In this document: one piece after another, positions 8,708-9,608 of the stretch
How positions within the stretch are numbered: position 1 is the stretch's first letter
Layout of the letters: each line of letters opens with the position of its first letter
NCBI GenBank assembly: GCA_022616655.1
Contig: JAKEEJ010000072.1
Location: 1 to 9,608 of the forward strand
DNA length: 9,608 bases
Direction: 5' to 3'
Source: Nevskiales bacterium
GTDB taxonomy: Bacteria > Pseudomonadota > Gammaproteobacteria > Nevskiales > Nevskiaceae
Program-made: the position numbers and the translations under genes
Notes under the pieces: generated by a model
Told to the model about the DNA's origin: nothing
What the model saw: the letters and a program-made list of their open reading frames with translations, nothing else
Database searches by the model: none

Positions 8708-9608
8708 CACGTTCTCCGCCGCCCGCGGTTACCGCTTCCATGCCACGCCACTAGATCCTTGCGCGTGATCACAAACACGCCATCCCCACCCCGCTCAAAC
8801 CGGGGCCAGACCGCCGGAAGGTCCGGAAAATGTTGCTTGAACTCTGACGCGGAACCTCCCACCTCGCACACCAGCACTCCTTCCGGACTCAGAAACCCGG
8901 GCGCCTCTTCCAGGATGCGGCCGACCACATCCAGACCTTCGCGCCCCGCCGTCAGGGCCTGTTTCGGTTCGTGGTGATACTCCGCAGGCATCTTGTCCCA
9001 GCGCCATTCTGGCACGTAGGGAGGATTGGTCACCATCAGTTCGTATTTCCGCCCCTGCAGTTGATCGAACAGATCGGACGGCACTGCCTCTACGCGTTCG
9101 CCCAGTTCATGCCGTGTAATATTCTGTCGCAGAATCTCCAGCGCACCGGCATCCCGCTCCGCCGCGTCCACGCAGGTCTCGGGAAATGCATAGGCACATG
9201 CAATGGCGATACAGCCGCTGCCGGCACAGAGGTCGAGAATACGGCGTGGCGTCACGGTCAGCCAGGGCCGGAAATGAGCTTCGATCAGTTCTGCAATGGG
9301 CGATCGCGGAACCAATACACGTTCGTCCACAATGAACGGCACGCCGGCGAACCAGGCCTCGCCCGTCAGATAGGCCGCGGGTTTCCGGGACCTGATCCGT
9401 TTCCGCAGCAGCTTCAGCACCGTCTTGCGCTCGGATTCCGTCAGAACGGAATCCCAGTACGGCGCCGGCAGATCGTGCGGAAGTTTGAGCGCCCAGGTTA
9501 CGAGGTAAAAGGCTTCGTCCAGCGCGTTGTCCGTACCGTGGCCAAAATACAGCCCGGCACGGCCAAATTCGCTGGCACCCCAGCGCACCAGATCACGGAT
9601 TGTGCGCA
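8707..9608 (-). CDS. prmB: Ribosomal protein uL3 (L3) N5-glutamine methyltransferase, 5' end outside window
   Basis: PrmB transfers a methyl group from S-adenosylmethionine to a glutamine side chain of ribosomal protein uL3. The class I methyltransferase core is visible: motif I as [17 protein letters not shown], and the substrate-binding NPPY at 9027-9016. The segments [38 protein letters not shown] and FERGGDGVF separate PrmB from its paralogue PrmC. A GTG at 9588 is the first in-frame start within the window, but the frame stays open to the edge and the residues ahead of it (RTIRDL, leading into VRWGASEF) align with the conserved start region of E. coli PrmB. The true start therefore probably lies about 15 codons beyond the edge. 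299 residues are visible. Its TGA overlaps the aroC ATG. Confidence 0.93.
   Translation of the reverse strand, partial: RTIRDLVRWGASEFGRAGLYFGHGTDNALDEAFYLVTWALKLPHDLPAPYWDSVLTESERKTVLKLLRKRIRSRKPAAYLTGEAWFAGVPFIVDERVLVPRSPIAELIEAHFRPWLTVTPRRILDLCAGSGCIAIACAYAFPETCVDAAERDAGALEILRQNITRHELGERVEAVPSDLFDQLQGRKYELMVTNPPYVPEWRWDKMPAEYHHEPKQALTAGREGLDVVGRILEEAPGFLSPEGVLVCEVGGSASEFKQHFPDLPAVWPRFERGGDGVFVITRKDLVAWHGSGNRGRRRT

Overview
This GC-rich window looks like the chromosome of a gammaproteobacterium. The main clues are the gene order leuC-leuD-leuB-asd-fimV, a FimV with the LGLG-type N-terminus and a LysM motif, a prmB-aroC pair, and an ArfB of E. coli type. I cannot name the genus. I see no mobile element, RNA gene, CRISPR array or prophage gene, and coding density is very high.

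Layout, all on the minus strand except one gene. From the right edge: prmB (5' end cut by the window), aroC, an HcaT-like MFS permease and arfB form a tightly packed series (junctions of TGATG, a 35-nt gap, and an 8-nt overlap). A LysR-family regulator on the plus strand converges on arfB, and their 3' ends overlap by 23 nt. Divergent from the regulator, across a 90-bp AT-rich control region, runs leuC-leuD-leuB-asd, again with overlapping or 2-nt junctions. A 120-bp gap with a good sigma70-type promoter then leads into fimV, which runs off the left edge.

How the genes work together: LeuC/LeuD (isopropylmalate isomerase) and LeuB (isopropylmalate dehydrogenase) carry out the middle steps of leucine synthesis; leuA is not here. 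Asd makes aspartate semialdehyde for lysine/diaminopimelate, threonine, methionine and isoleucine. AroC makes chorismate. PrmB and ArfB act on the ribosome, by uL3 methylation and rescue of stalled ribosomes. FimV is an inner-membrane peptidoglycan-binding hub of polar assembly, type IV pili and twitching. The LysR protein is placed to control leuCDB-asd and itself.

The gene content is ordinary core metabolism, and I found no convincing undescribed system. The points worth a second look are a probable leaderless transcript for the LysR gene, the compact lysR/leuC control region, two GTGATG junctions where the start codon is easily misplaced, the overlapping convergent 3' ends of lysR and arfB, and the permease embedded after aroC.
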